A DNA stretch of 64,000 bases, taken from NCBI RefSeq assembly GCF_030852425.1, contig NZ_NSDM01000012.1, positions 186,001 through 250,000 of the forward strand, read 5' to 3'. Positions 8,718-18,091 of this stretch are shown here, piece by piece. The DNA comes from Saccharothrix longispora. Lineage in GTDB: Bacteria > Actinomycetota > Actinomycetes > Mycobacteriales > Pseudonocardiaceae. The notes under the pieces were generated by a model, which did not search any database, was not told where the DNA came from, and worked only from the letters and a program-made list of their open reading frames with translations. A program made the translations under genes and the position numbers. Each line of letters starts with the position of its first letter. Position 1 is the stretch's first letter.

Positions 8718-8860
8718 GAACCTCCCCTTCCTGCCCCGGCGGTGGGCTGATTGCGTCCAGCCACCACCATGGCGGGGAGGAGGGGGGAGCGGGGGCCGAT
8801 CCAGGGCCTTGAAGCGCACCTGGTGCCTGCCCGTGGCCAAGCCGTGATGACGCGCGGCTG

Positions 8861-8900
8861 CCCGCGTGGGCGGCGCCACAGCGGGCGGCACCCACGCGGG
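8861..8900. terminator. stem-loop downstream of the LLM gene, possible terminator
   Basis: A perfect 10-bp inverted repeat, CCCGCGTGGG (8861-8870) and CCCACGCGGG (8891-8900), encloses a 20-nt loop. It lies about 100 nt beyond the stop of the LLM oxidoreductase and before the start of the lipoprotein gene. There is no T-run, as is common for actinobacterial terminators. The rest of 8718-9003 shows no gene I can support. Confidence 0.45.
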
Positions 8901-9003
8901 TCGGCGGCGGCCGAAACCCCGAACGGCGGACCGCCCGGGAGTTGACGAGCGCGTCGGGGGGCGTGCGCGCTCATACCGATCATCGCGGTCCGGTGGCGAA
9001 CCG

Positions 9004-10032
<1,029 letters not shown>

Positions 10033-10137
10033 GCCCGTGGACAACGCCCGGGGCGCCGGATGTCTTCCGCCGCCCGGTGTGACCGTCGCGACCGCGCCCG
10101 CGGGAAGCGCGCCGGCGTCGAGGGCGTTGACCAGGAC

Positions 10138-11193
10138 ATGGACGTGGTGGTCATCGGCGCAGGTCAGGCGGGCTTGTCCACCGCCCACTTCCTCGGGCGG
10201 GCCGGCCTGGACCACCTCGTCCTGGACGCCGAGGACGGACCCGGCGGCGCGTGGCGGCACCGCTGGCCGACGTTGCGCATGGCCACCGTGCACGCGATCC
10301 ACGACCTGCCGGGGACGCCGTTCGCCGAACCCGACCCGGACGCGCCCGCCAACGAGGCGCTGCCCGCCTACTTCGCCGAGTTCGAGCGTCGCGAGGGCCT
10401 GGACGTGCTCCGCCCGGTCCGGGTGCGCGCCGTCCGCGACCACGTCCCCGGCGACCGGCGCGGCCCGCTCGACGTCGAGACCGACCGGGGCACCTTCACC
10501 GCCGACGCCCTGGTCAACGCCACCGGCACGTGGACGCGCCCGTTCGTGCCCCGCTACCCCGGCCAGGAGCTGTTCCGGGGACGGCAGCTGCACTCCTCCC
10601 GGTACCCCGGGCCCGGGGAGTTCGCCGGCGAGCACGTCATCGTCGTCGGCGGCGGCACGTCCGCGGTGCAGCAGCTGCTGGAGATCGCCGCGCACGGCGG
10701 CACCACGACGTGGGTGACCCGCCGCGAGCCCGAGTTCTCCGACGAGCCGTTCGGTCCCGGGATCGGCCGCGCCGCCGTGGCGAGGGTCGAGGAGCGCGTC
10801 CGCCGCGGCCTGCCGCCGCGCAGCGTGGTCAGCGTGACCGGCCTGAGCCTCACCCCGGCCGTCCGCGAGGGGCTGCGCACCGGCGTGCTGGCGCGCAGGC
10901 CGCTGTTCGCCCGGATCACGGAGGACGGCGTGGTGTGGCCGGACGGCCGGTCCGAGCGCGCCGACGCGATCCTGTGGGCCACCGGTTTCCGCGCCGCCCT
11001 CGACCACCTCGCGCCGCTGCGGCTGCGCGCGCCCGGCGGCGGCGTCGTGCTGGACGGCACCCGCGTCGTGGCCGACCCCCGCGTGCACCTCGTCGGCTAC
11101 GGCCCGTCGGCCAGCACGATCGGCGCGTCCCGCGCGGGCCGGGCCGCCGCCCGCGAGATCAGGGACCTGCTGTCCGCGCGGCGGGCCGCTTGA
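10138..11193 (+). CDS. NAD(P)/FAD-dependent flavoprotein monooxygenase-like oxidoreductase
   Basis: This 351-aa protein opens with the FAD Rossmann motif [22 protein letters not shown], then [13 protein letters not shown] (the GGxW segment of flavin monooxygenases). A second dinucleotide fold [18 protein letters not shown] binds NAD(P)H, and an ILWATGFR motif near the end is characteristic of FMO/lysine N-hydroxylase-like enzymes. The substrate is unknown. ATG at 10138 is directly in front of the Rossmann strand. The 3' end overlaps the convergent StyA-like gene by 35 bp. Confidence 0.9.
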   Translation: MDVVVIGAGQAGLSTAHFLGRAGLDHLVLDAEDGPGGAWRHRWPTLRMATVHAIHDLPGTPFAEPDPDAPANEALPAYFAEFERREGLDVLRPVRVRAVRDHVPGDRRGPLDVETDRGTFTADALVNATGTWTRPFVPRYPGQELFRGRQLHSSRYPGPGEFAGEHVIVVGGGTSAVQQLLEIAAHGGTTTWVTRREPEFSDEPFGPGIGRAAVARVEERVRRGLPPRSVVSVTGLSLTPAVREGLRTGVLARRPLFARITEDGVVWPDGRSERADAILWATGFRAALDHLAPLRLRAPGGGVVLDGTRVVADPRVHLVGYGPSASTIGASRAGRAAAREIRDLLSARRAA

Positions 11194-12508
11194 CCCCCTG
11201 CCCGCCGGACCGCCACCCGCCGAGCTTCTGCCCGACGACCCGCAGGCCCACGTCCAGCTTGTAGCGCAGCACGTCGAGCCTGCCCACGTCGCACCGCGCC
11301 AGGAACTCCCGCGCCGCCCCCTCCTCGAAGAACCACGGGAACAGCGACGACGGGTCGTTGAACCCCTCGAACAGCTGCTCCCCGATGCCCTCCCGCCGCG
11401 ACGCCGCGAGCAGCACGTCCTGCTGGAAGTCCCGCAGCGGCGCCAGCAGGCCGTTGGTGAAGTCGCTCGCGAACCGGCCGCGCTCCCACCACTCGTCGAA
11501 CCGGTCGGTCAGCCACGACGCGGTGTAGGGCCCGTCGAACGCGGTCAGCCGCTCGGCGAAGAAGCGGGCCATCCGGGTCGCGTTGTTCGCGCCCTGCCCG
11601 GTCAGCGGGTCGTTGAGCACGACCGCGTCGCCGAGGCCCAGCACGTGCCGCCCGGACGGCAGCACGGCCACCGGCCGGCGCACCACAGGCACGACCTCGC
11701 CCTCGATCCACGTCACCGGGCTGGTCGCCCGCGCGGGCCGCAGGAACGCCGACTCGTGCGGCAGCAGGTCGTCCACCAGGCCCTTGAGCACGTCCACGCC
11801 CTCGTCGGCCGACGTGACGCCGCGGAACCGGTCCGCCGGTCCGCCGGGCGCGGCCTCCAGCACGACGCTGCGCGACTCGCCCACGTCCTTGTCGTGGAAC
11901 GGCACCCAGAACACCTCCACGGTGCCCGGCAGGAACGAGAACACGCCCCCGCGGTGCTCGGGGCGGGCCTCCATGTCGTAGCCGTGGACGTTGACCATGA
12001 ACAGCCTGCGCTGCGCCCGGGAGTGCGCGCACCGCGTCGGGTCGCGCTCGAACAGCCCGGTCAGCGACCGGCACCCGGCGGCCACCACCACCAGGTCGTG
12101 CGACGCCGCCAGCCGGTCGAGGTCCGCGACGGTCACCTCGCCGACCACCACCTCCGCCCCGCGCCGGGCCAGCTCGGCGAGCCCCTCGGCGAACTTCAGC
12201 CGCTGGTCCACGGCCAGCGCGGGTTTGCGCAGCGGCGCGTCCACGGAGAACGCCACCCCGCCGGTCGCGGTGAACAGGTCGAGGTGGATGCGGCGCATCC
12301 GGTACGCCTCGGGGTGGAAGTCGAGTCCCAGTTCGGCCTCGTACTCGACCTGGTCGCCGAACAGGCAGGCGGTGGGCCGGCCCCGGTCGGCGAGGAGTTC
12401 GTCCGCGGTCCGGTCGGAGTGGATCGTCACCCGCCTGCCCGCCCGCAGCAACGCCGCGGCTAGTACGAGACCCGCCTGACCAGCACCGATGACCGCTATT
12501 CCGCCCAC
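11159..12508 (-). CDS. StyA-like FAD-dependent monooxygenase (styrene monooxygenase family)
   Basis: This 449-aa protein starts [30 protein letters not shown] and carries the class E flavoprotein monooxygenase pattern seen in StyA/SmoA. That includes [33 protein letters not shown] and [27 protein letters not shown] (the GD motif that binds FAD ribityl). StyA enzymes take reduced FAD from a separate reductase (StyB); no StyB-like flavin reductase gene is adjacent here. The actual substrate is unknown. GTG at 12508 is preceded by GAGG. It converges on and overlaps the flavoprotein gene by 35 bp. Confidence 0.85.
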   Translation of the reverse strand: MGGIAVIGAGQAGLVLAAALLRAGRRVTIHSDRTADELLADRGRPTACLFGDQVEYEAELGLDFHPEAYRMRRIHLDLFTATGGVAFSVDAPLRKPALAVDQRLKFAEGLAELARRGAEVVVGEVTVADLDRLAASHDLVVVAAGCRSLTGLFERDPTRCAHSRAQRRLFMVNVHGYDMEARPEHRGGVFSFLPGTVEVFWVPFHDKDVGESRSVVLEAAPGGPADRFRGVTSADEGVDVLKGLVDDLLPHESAFLRPARATSPVTWIEGEVVPVVRRPVAVLPSGRHVLGLGDAVVLNDPLTGQGANNATRMARFFAERLTAFDGPYTASWLTDRFDEWWERGRFASDFTNGLLAPLRDFQQDVLLAASRREGIGEQLFEGFNDPSSLFPWFFEEGAAREFLARCDVGRLDVLRYKLDVGLRVVGQKLGGWRSGGQGVKRPAARTAGP

Positions 12509-12577
12509 GACTACGGATCCTCGGTGGACTCGCGCGTTCCGGCCAATAGCACGATCGGGTCTTATAGCCTGATGTAG

Positions 12578-13651
12578 GTGCACAGGGCGTTGCGCGTTGT
12601 CGTCGGTTTGTCACTCGGATTCCTCACCGCGGGTGTGAACGTGCTGGTCGTGGCGTTCGCCCGGAAGTGGGCCCGCCCGGTGGCGCGAGCGGAACGCCGA
12701 CGTCTCGCCTGGGCGCTGGACCTGGGCACCGCCGAGCCGACGCAGGAGCAGGCGGTCCGGTACCTCGCGGTGCGCTGGCTCGTCGGCCTGTTCGGCGGGG
12801 TCGTGCTGGCGTGGCTCTACTACGGCCTGGCGATGGTCGGGGTGATCACGTACCGGCTGGTCGCGGGCGCCACGGGCCCCGAGCTGAACGCCGACGACGA
12901 CTGGGTCGAGTACCTGTGGACGGCCCTGGTCGGCGTGGTCCTGCTCTACATCGAGGTGCAGGGGATCATCGGCGTCGCCGCGCTGGAGGAGAAGGTCGCG
13001 CACCGGTTCCTCGGGCCGAGCGAGGCCGAGCTGCTGCGCCGCCGCATCGACGAGCTGGCCACCAGCCGGGCGGGCATCGTCGCGGCGGTGGACGCCGAGC
13101 GCCGCCGCATCGAGCGGGACCTGCACGACGGCGTCCAGCAGCGGCTCGTCGCGCTGGGCATGCTCCTCGGCCGCGCCCGCCGCAACCCCGACCACGCCGC
13201 CGACCTGCTCGTGCAGGCGCACGAGGAGTCCCGGCACGTGCTGGAGGACCTGCGCGAGGTGGCCTGGCGGGTCTACCCGTCGGCGCTGGACTCGCTGGGC
13301 CTGGTCGAGGCGCTGGAGGCGGTGGCGGACCGCTCGGTCATCCCGGTGCGGATCAGCTGCCCCGCGCTGACCGTCGCGCCGCAGGTGGGGACCGCGGTGT
13401 ACTTCGTGGTGTGCGAGGCGGTGACGAACGCGGCCAAGCACTCGGGTGCGACGATGATCGACGTGGACGTCGACGAGGACGGCGGCGCGGTGCGCGTGCG
13501 GGTCGTCGACGACGGTGTCGGGGGAGCGGACCCGGCGGGCGGCGGGCTGGCCGGCCTGTCCCGACGGGTGCTGGCGCTGGACGGCGAGTTCACCGTGACC
13601 AGCCCGGCCGGCGGCCCCACCGAGATCAGGGCGGGCATCCCGTGCGCGTGA
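12578..13651 (+). CDS. NarL-type sensor histidine kinase
   Basis: The 357-aa protein has three to four hydrophobic segments in its first 130 residues (GLSLGFLTAGVNVLVVAF, VGLFGGVVLAWLYYGLAMVGV, LWTALVGVVLLYIEV). It then has a HisKA_3 dimerisation segment with phosphoacceptor H183 in ERRRIERDLHDGVQQRL, and a HATPase_c domain (VCEAVTNAAKHSGA, VRVVDDGVGGA, GGLAGLSRRV). It should autophosphorylate and pass phosphate to the response regulator encoded next, whose start lies inside its 3' end. No ligand-binding extracellular domain is evident; loops are short, so it may sense membrane or envelope state. Confidence 0.92.
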   Translation: MHRALRVVVGLSLGFLTAGVNVLVVAFARKWARPVARAERRRLAWALDLGTAEPTQEQAVRYLAVRWLVGLFGGVVLAWLYYGLAMVGVITYRLVAGATGPELNADDDWVEYLWTALVGVVLLYIEVQGIIGVAALEEKVAHRFLGPSEAELLRRRIDELATSRAGIVAAVDAERRRIERDLHDGVQQRLVALGMLLGRARRNPDHAADLLVQAHEESRHVLEDLREVAWRVYPSALDSLGLVEALEAVADRSVIPVRISCPALTVAPQVGTAVYFVVCEAVTNAAKHSGATMIDVDVDEDGGAVRVRVVDDGVGGADPAGGGLAGLSRRVLALDGEFTVTSPAGGPTEIRAGIPCA

Positions 13652-14280
13652 TCCTGGCCGAGGACTCCACGCTGCTGCGCGAGGGCCTGGTGCGCCTCCT
13701 GGTCGAGGAGGGGCACGAGGTGCTCGCCGCCGTCGGCGACGCGCGGGCGCTGCTCGACGCGGTGGCCGCGCACCGGCCGGACGTCGTGGTGACCGACGTG
13801 CGGATGCCCCCGACGAACACCGACGAGGGCCTGAAGGCCGCGCTGGAGGTCCGCGAGCGGTTCCCCGGCGTCGGCGTGCTGGTGCTGTCGCAGTACGTCG
13901 AGCAGCGCTACGCCGTCGACCTGCTCACCGGGCACGCCGACGGCGTGGGCTACCTGCTGAAGGACCGCGTGGTCCAGGTGGAGGAGTTCCTCGACGCGCT
14001 GCGCCGGGTGGGCGCGGGCGGCGCCGCGTTCGACCCGGAGGTGGTGCGCCGGTTGCTGGCCCGCACGACGAGCCCGCTGGACGTGCTGACCGCGCGGGAG
14101 CGGGACGTGCTGGCGCACATGGCCGAGGGGCACACGAACAACGCGATCGCGGATCGGCTGCACGTGTCGCGCAGCGCGGTGGAGAAGCACATCAACTCGA
14201 TCTTCGACAAGCTGGGGCTGTCCGCCGACGGCGGCTACAGCCGCCGGGTCCTGGCCGTGCTGCGCTACTTGCGCGCGTGA
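13642..14280 (+). CDS. LuxR/NarL family response regulator
   Basis: The 212-aa protein has a receiver domain (VRVILAEDSTLLREGL, phosphoacceptor D52 in VVVTDVRMPP, Ser in VLVLSQY, Lys in YLLKD). A LuxR-type helix-turn-helix follows (LTARERDVLAHMAEGHTNNAIADRLHVSRSAVEKHINSIFDKLGL, split by family into scaffold and recognition helices). GTG at 13642 overlaps the kinase gene by 10 nt; GTG at 13648 would give a 4-nt overlap. Co-transcription with the kinase is certain from the overlap. The target genes are unknown. Confidence 0.95.
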   Translation: MRVILAEDSTLLREGLVRLLVEEGHEVLAAVGDARALLDAVAAHRPDVVVTDVRMPPTNTDEGLKAALEVRERFPGVGVLVLSQYVEQRYAVDLLTGHADGVGYLLKDRVVQVEEFLDALRRVGAGGAAFDPEVVRRLLARTTSPLDVLTARERDVLAHMAEGHTNNAIADRLHVSRSAVEKHINSIFDKLGLSADGGYSRRVLAVLRYLRA

Positions 14281-14882
14281 TCCTTCTTCTGCTGCAACAC
14301 CCGGGACACGACGAACCAGACGACGGCGATCACCACGAGGCCGAGCACGACCTTCGACACGACGCCCAGGTACTGGTCGACGAGGTGGTAGTTCGCGCCG
14401 AGCAGGTAGCCCGCGAGGATCAGGGCGGTGTTCCAGATCAGGCTGCCCGCCGCGGTGAGCAGGGTGAACTGGAGGATCGGCATCCGCTCCACGCCCGCCG
14501 GGATGGAGATGAGGCTGCGGAAGACCGGCACCATCCGGCCGAAGAACACGGTGGCCTTGCCGTGCCGGTTGAACCACTGCTCGGACCTGTCCACGTCGGA
14601 CACCTTCATCAGCGGCATCCTGCCCGCGATGCGGCGGATGCGGTCGCGGCCCAGCGCGGCGCCCAGGTAGTACAGCAGCAGCGCGCCCACCACCGACCCC
14701 GCGGTGGTCCACAGGATCGCGGCGACGAGACCCATCCGACCCTGGCTCGCGGTGAACCCGGCCAGCGGCAGGAACAGTTCGCTGGGCAGCGGCGGGAACA
14801 GGTTCTCCAGCGCGATGGCCAGGCCGGCGCCCGGCGCGCCGAGCGTTTCCATCAGGTCGGTGACCCACGAGACGATGTCCAT
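14265..14882 (-). CDS. DedA family membrane protein
   Basis: The 205-aa protein has the DedA/VTT-domain pattern: GLAIALENLFPPLPSELFLPLAGF (the E-xxPPxPSE motif), LWTTAGSVVGALLLYYLGAALGRDRIRR, then FGRMVPVFRSLISIPAGVERMP (FxRxxPxxRxxxxxxAG). Amphipathic re-entrant segments follow and a C-terminal helix. Family members move undecaprenyl phosphate or phosphatidylethanolamine across the membrane; which lipid is not decidable from sequence. ATG at 14882 is chosen, though a GTG at 14891 is in frame. Its stop is 16 nt inside the end of the response regulator gene on the opposite strand. Confidence 0.92.
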   Translation of the reverse strand: MDIVSWVTDLMETLGAPGAGLAIALENLFPPLPSELFLPLAGFTASQGRMGLVAAILWTTAGSVVGALLLYYLGAALGRDRIRRIAGRMPLMKVSDVDRSEQWFNRHGKATVFFGRMVPVFRSLISIPAGVERMPILQFTLLTAAGSLIWNTALILAGYLLGANYHLVDQYLGVVSKVVLGLVVIAVVWFVVSRVLQQKKDHARK

Positions 14883-14951
14883 ATTGTCCACATTACGAAC
14901 GCACCGGCGTGCCCACCATGAAGCCGGCCGCACGGTCGGGTGCGGAAAACC

Positions 14952-15395
14952 TCAGTGCGGCCGCGCGGCGAACGCGGCCAACCCCTCGGCGTACCGGCGG
15001 ATCACGGCGCGCAGGACCAGCCGGTAGAGCCACCCCGTGCCGCGGACGTCGGGTTCGAACGACGAGCACCAGCGGATCACCGTCCCGCCGCCGTCCGGCG
15101 CGAGCTCGATGGAGGCCCGGTAGTCGTGGATCGCGAGGCCCGACAGCAGCACGTAGCCCACCCGCCGGTTCGGCGTCAGTTCGACGATCTCCTCCCTCGT
15201 GAGGGCCTTGCGGCCTTTGTTGTGGAATACCCGGATCTCGCCGACTCCACGCGCGTCGCCTTCGCGTTCCCGCTCCCGGCGCACGACCGGCGACCAGTCG
15301 GGCCAGGTGGAGCTGTCCGCGGCCAGCCGGTACACCGCCTCCGGCGGCGCCGCGCTGCGCGCCCGCACGTCCACTTTCTGTACCATGCGGTACAT
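14952..15395 (-). CDS. SRPBCC family protein (polyketide cyclase/START-like)
   Basis: This 147-aa protein has the helix-grip layout: a first strand VDVRARSAAPPEAVYRLAADSSTWPDWSPV, central strands GEIRVFHNKGRKALTREEIVELTPNRRVGYVLLSG, and a long C-terminal helix LYRLVLRAVIRRYAEGLAAFA. Such small lipid- or polyketide-binding proteins often have no catalytic residues. The start codon at 15395 lies inside the double palindrome that separates it from the TetR gene at 15410; an in-frame ATG at 15386 also lies in it. The pair is likely controlled by that TetR protein. Confidence 0.88.
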   Translation of the reverse strand: MYRMVQKVDVRARSAAPPEAVYRLAADSSTWPDWSPVVRREREREGDARGVGEIRVFHNKGRKALTREEIVELTPNRRVGYVLLSGLAIHDYRASIELAPDGGGTVIRWCSSFEPDVRGTGWLYRLVLRAVIRRYAEGLAAFAARPH

Positions 15396-15410
15396 GTACC
15401 ATTTGGTACA
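15379..15410. promoter_or_regulatory. two adjacent 16-bp palindromes, probable TetR operator
   Basis: TGTACCATGCGGTACA (15379-15394) is followed without a gap by TGTACCATTTGGTACA (15395-15410). Both have the form TGTACC-N4-GGTACA. The second palindrome covers the 14-nt intergenic space and parts of both start codons, and the first covers the SRPBCC N-terminal codons. This is an operator placed exactly between a divergent TetR gene and its probable target, so autoregulation with co-repression of both is the simple reading. Confidence 0.85.
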
Positions 15411-15964
15411 TGTCGGGACAAGGGACCGCGCGGCGGCGGTTGCTGGACGCGGTCGTGGCGCACCTGGCCGAGCACGGGCTGGGCGAGGTCAGCCTGCGGT
15501 CGCTGGCGACCGCGGTCGGCACCAGCCACCGGATGCTGCTCTACCACTTCGGGTCCAAGGAGGGCCTGCTCGTCGAGGTGGTCAAGGCCGTGGAGGCGCG
15601 GCAGCGGGAGGTGCTGGCGGGGCTGCCGGCGGACGACCCGGCCCGGGCCGCCCGGGAGTTCTGGCGCGTGCTCACCGACCCCGCGCTGCGTGCCCACGAA
15701 CGGCTGTTCTTCGAGCTCTACGGGCAGGCCGCGCGGGGCAGGCCCGGCACGACGGCGCTGCTGGACGGCATCGTGTCGGACTGGGTGGAGCCGGTGGCGG
15801 CGGCCGAGCGGGCCCGGGGGTTCCCGCCGGACGTGGCGACCGCCCGCGCCCGGCTCGGCCTCGCCGTGGCGCGCGGCCTGCTGCTCGACCTCGTGGCCAC
15901 CGGCGACCGCGAGGGGGTGGACGCGGCCATGGAGCAGTTCATCCGGCTGGTGAACCCCGACTAG
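15410..15964 (+). CDS. TetR/AcrR family transcriptional regulator
   Basis: The 184-aa protein has the N-terminal HTH of TetR proteins (RRRLLDAVVAHLAEHGLGEVSLRSLATAVGTSHRMLLYHFGSKEGLL, with recognition helix TSHRMLLYHF). A ligand-binding C-terminal domain of about 130 residues with hydrophobic helices follows (AARLGLAVARGLLLDLVATGD). It begins inside the palindromic operator at 15379-15410 and is divergent from the SRPBCC gene. A CobW-type GTPase gene follows 11 nt after its stop, so the two may share a transcript. The ligand is unknown. Confidence 0.92.
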   Translation: MSGQGTARRRLLDAVVAHLAEHGLGEVSLRSLATAVGTSHRMLLYHFGSKEGLLVEVVKAVEARQREVLAGLPADDPARAAREFWRVLTDPALRAHERLFFELYGQAARGRPGTTALLDGIVSDWVEPVAAAERARGFPPDVATARARLGLAVARGLLLDLVATGDREGVDAAMEQFIRLVNPD

Positions 15965-15975
15965 GCTTCGCGGGC

Positions 15976-16941
15976 GTGAAGCGCATCCCCGTGGTCGTGG
16001 TGGCGGGATTCCTCGGCTCCGGCAAGACGACGCTGCTCAACCACCTCCTCACCGCCGCGCGCGGCACCCGGATCGGCGTGGTGGTCAACGACTTCGGCGC
16101 CATCGGCGTGGACGCGATGAGCGTGGCCGGGCAGGTCGACTCCACGGTGTCGCTCAGCGGCGGCTGCCTGTGCTGCGCGATCGACGTGAGCGAGCTGGAC
16201 GGCATGCTGGCCAAGCTCGACTCGCTGGTCGACGTCATCGTGATCGAGGCCAGCGGCCTGGCCGAGCCGCAGGCCATGGCCCGCATGGTGCTGGCGAGCG
16301 AGAACCCGCGGCTGTCGTACGGCGGGCTCGTGCTGCTGGTGGACGCCGCCGAGCCGCCCGCCGACCTGGCGCGGCACCTGCGCGTCGCGGACCTCGTGGT
16401 GCTCAACAAGGTCGACCGGGTGGCCGACCCGGACGCCGTGGCCGCCGGGGTGGACCGGCTCAAGCCCGGCGTGCCCGTGGTGCGGGCGGCGTTCGGGCGG
16501 GTGGACCCCGAGCTGCTGTTCGACCGCCGGGAGCGCACCGCCGTCGGCCAGCTGTCCTTCGACGACCTGCTGGCCGAGTCGGACGGGCACGCCGAGCACG
16601 ACCACGTGCGCTACGAGAGCGTCGAGTTCACCGCCGACGCCGTGAACCCCGCGCGGCTCATGGCGTTCCTCGACGCGAGGCCCGCCGGGCTGTACCGGAT
16701 CAAGGGGTTCGTGTCGTTCGACGTGCCCGGCCACCGGCAGCGGTTCTCCCTGCACACCGTGGGCGCGTTCCTGCGGTTCGAGCGCTCGGCGTGGCCGGGT
16801 GCGCGGCGCACCGAGCTGGTGCTGATCGGCACCGGTCTCGACGTGGCCGGGGTCCGCGACGCACTGGCCGCGTGCGTCGAGCCCGACCCGTCCTCCGTGG
16901 ACCCGCAGTCGATGCTGGAGGTCCTGCGCTACCTGGCGTGA
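15976..16941 (+). CDS. CobW/COG0523 family GTP-binding metallochaperone
   Basis: This 321-aa G3E GTPase starts RIPVVVVAGFLGSGKTTLLNHLL (Walker A G11-T18). It has NDFG, the signature metal-binding CxCC motif (GGCLCC, C64, C66, C67), ASGLAEPQ, and the guanine motif NKVD (VVLNKVDRV). A C-terminal CobW_C domain (LYRIKGFVSFDVPG, FLRFERSAWPG) completes it. Several His residues (HAEHDH at about residue 200) sit between the domains, as is usual for zinc-related members. It probably helps insert Zn, Co or Fe into a target enzyme, but no obvious client is adjacent. Confidence 0.92.
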   Translation: MKRIPVVVVAGFLGSGKTTLLNHLLTAARGTRIGVVVNDFGAIGVDAMSVAGQVDSTVSLSGGCLCCAIDVSELDGMLAKLDSLVDVIVIEASGLAEPQAMARMVLASENPRLSYGGLVLLVDAAEPPADLARHLRVADLVVLNKVDRVADPDAVAAGVDRLKPGVPVVRAAFGRVDPELLFDRRERTAVGQLSFDDLLAESDGHAEHDHVRYESVEFTADAVNPARLMAFLDARPAGLYRIKGFVSFDVPGHRQRFSLHTVGAFLRFERSAWPGARRTELVLIGTGLDVAGVRDALAACVEPDPSSVDPQSMLEVLRYLA

Positions 16942-16979
16942 GCGGGCCCCCGGCCGGTGTCGGGGGCGCTGCTGCGACG

Positions 16980-17053
16980 TGGGCCCGGAGAGACTCGAAC
17001 TCTCACTGGCACGGACCTAAACCGTGTGCCTCTGCCAATTGGGCTACGAGCCC
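16980..17053 (-). tRNA. tRNA with UAG anticodon (predicted Leu, CUA codon), class I shape
   Basis: The minus strand folds as a cloverleaf of 74 nt. The acceptor stem GGGCTCG/CGGGCCC has 7 pairs including a T-G. The D arm is GCCC-loop-AGGC and the anticodon stem CACGG/CCGTG encloses loop TTTAGGT, giving anticodon TAG. The variable region has 5 nt, the T arm is GAGAG/CTCTC with TTCGAGT, and the discriminator is A. No CCA is encoded. Standard bacterial tRNA-Leu has a long variable arm, which is missing here, so the amino acid identity is not certain. It lies between the CobW and DUF3618 genes. Confidence 0.85.
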
Positions 17054-17175
17054 GCCGGCCGCAGCTTATCGGCACGCGCCGGCGGGCCGGTCCCGAGGGA
17101 CCGTTCCGCCGGTCCGCTCAACGGCTCGGACGCCTCTCAACTACGGTTGTGGCCAGACCGCAGCTAGGAGGAGAT

Positions 17176-17397
17176 GTGGCCCGCGACCCCGACACCATCC
17201 AGCGCGAGATCGAGCAGGCTCGCGACGCGCTGGCCGCGACGCTGGACGAACTGGGCACCAGGGCGAACCCCCAGCGCTTCGTCGAGTCCGGCAAGGAGAG
17301 CGTGCGCGCGAAGCTCGACGAACCCAAGATCCGGTACTCGCTGATCGCGGTGGCCGTGCTCATCGGGTTCGCCCTGCTGCGCAAGCTGTTCCGGTGA
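17176..17397 (+). CDS. DUF3618 domain membrane-anchored protein
   Basis: The 73-aa protein starts RDPDTIQREIEQARDALAATLDEL, the DUF3618 signature (xPxxIxxeIExtRxxLaxtvDeL). It ends with one transmembrane helix (LIAVAVLIGFALLRKLF). Such proteins are common in actinobacteria, often next to phage-holin-like envelope stress proteins; their role is not known. GTG at 17176 follows the strong ribosome site AGGAGGAG (17166-17173). An ATG two bases upstream is out of frame. Confidence 0.85.
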   Translation: MARDPDTIQREIEQARDALAATLDELGTRANPQRFVESGKESVRAKLDEPKIRYSLIAVAVLIGFALLRKLFR

Positions 17398-17415
17398 TCC
17401 ACTCGTTCCGGTGAC

Positions 17416-18033
17416 CTACTGCCCCTTGGCGACGAGGGGCAGCAGCACCTGCTCGACCACGCGGTCGACGAACGGGACGTCCAGCGGGTCGCCGGTGAGC
17501 ATCAACCGGTAGATCAGCGCGGCGCCCGCGATCTCCACCGCCATGCCGCGCGGCGCGTCGGGGCGCAGTTCGCCCCGGCCGTCCGCGCGCTCCAGGATGC
17601 CGCGCAGCACGTCGCGCTGCGCCGTCAGGAACGTCTCGCGGAACGCGGAGGCCAGCTCCGGCTCGTGCGGCAGCTCGCCGACCAGCGCCTGCGCCGCCTT
17701 GCCGCTCGGCCCGGACAGGAACGCGGCGAACGCGGCGAGGAACTCCCGCAGGTCACCCGCCAGCGAACCGGTGTCCGGCTCGGCGAGGTTCTGCTGCGCC
17801 AGTTGCGTGCAGGTGTCGATCACCAGGTCGAGCTTCGACTCCCACCGCCGGTAGATGGTGGCCTTGCCGGCACGCGCCCGAGCGGCGACGGCGTCCATCG
17901 TCAACGCCCGGTAGCCGACCTCCGCCATCACCTCCAACGCCGCCTGGCGCAGCGCGTCGTCCCGTGACGCGTCCCTCGGTCTACCCCGTTGCGGGGTGGT
18001 TCTGGTCGTCTCGCTGTACACCGGTGTCGCCAT
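17416..18033 (-). CDS. TetR/AcrR family transcriptional regulator
   Basis: This 205-aa regulator has the TetR HTH (RQAALEVMAEVGYRALTMDAVAARARAGKATIYRRWESKLDLV, recognition helix GKATIYRRW). Its C-terminal domain is of the TetR_C_11-like type with hydrophobic helices (EFLAAFAAFL, AGAALIYRLMLTG). It is preceded by a basic, low-complexity N-terminal tail. The CCTAGG-ended palindrome at 18066-18091 lies 33 nt before the start and is a candidate operator. No co-directional target is adjacent, apart from the small gene just upstream. Confidence 0.9.
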   Translation of the reverse strand: MATPVYSETTRTTPQRGRPRDASRDDALRQAALEVMAEVGYRALTMDAVAARARAGKATIYRRWESKLDLVIDTCTQLAQQNLAEPDTGSLAGDLREFLAAFAAFLSGPSGKAAQALVGELPHEPELASAFRETFLTAQRDVLRGILERADGRGELRPDAPRGMAVEIAGAALIYRLMLTGDPLDVPFVDRVVEQVLLPLVAKGQ

Positions 18034-18065
18034 CTCGCGCTCCCGTCGCCTCTTTGGCCGGACAT

Positions 18066-18091
18066 CCTAGGCCGGTTGAATCGGTCCTAGG
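18066..18091. promoter_or_regulatory. 26-bp near-palindrome ending in CCTAGG, candidate TetR operator
   Basis: CCTAGG at 18066-18071 and again at 18086-18091 flank an inner inverted sequence CCGGTT...TCGG, giving an imperfect 26-bp dyad about 33 nt upstream of the TetR gene at 18033. The TAG stop of the upstream small gene (18087-18089) falls inside it. A role as operator or as terminator of the small gene is inferred from location. Confidence 0.55.
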
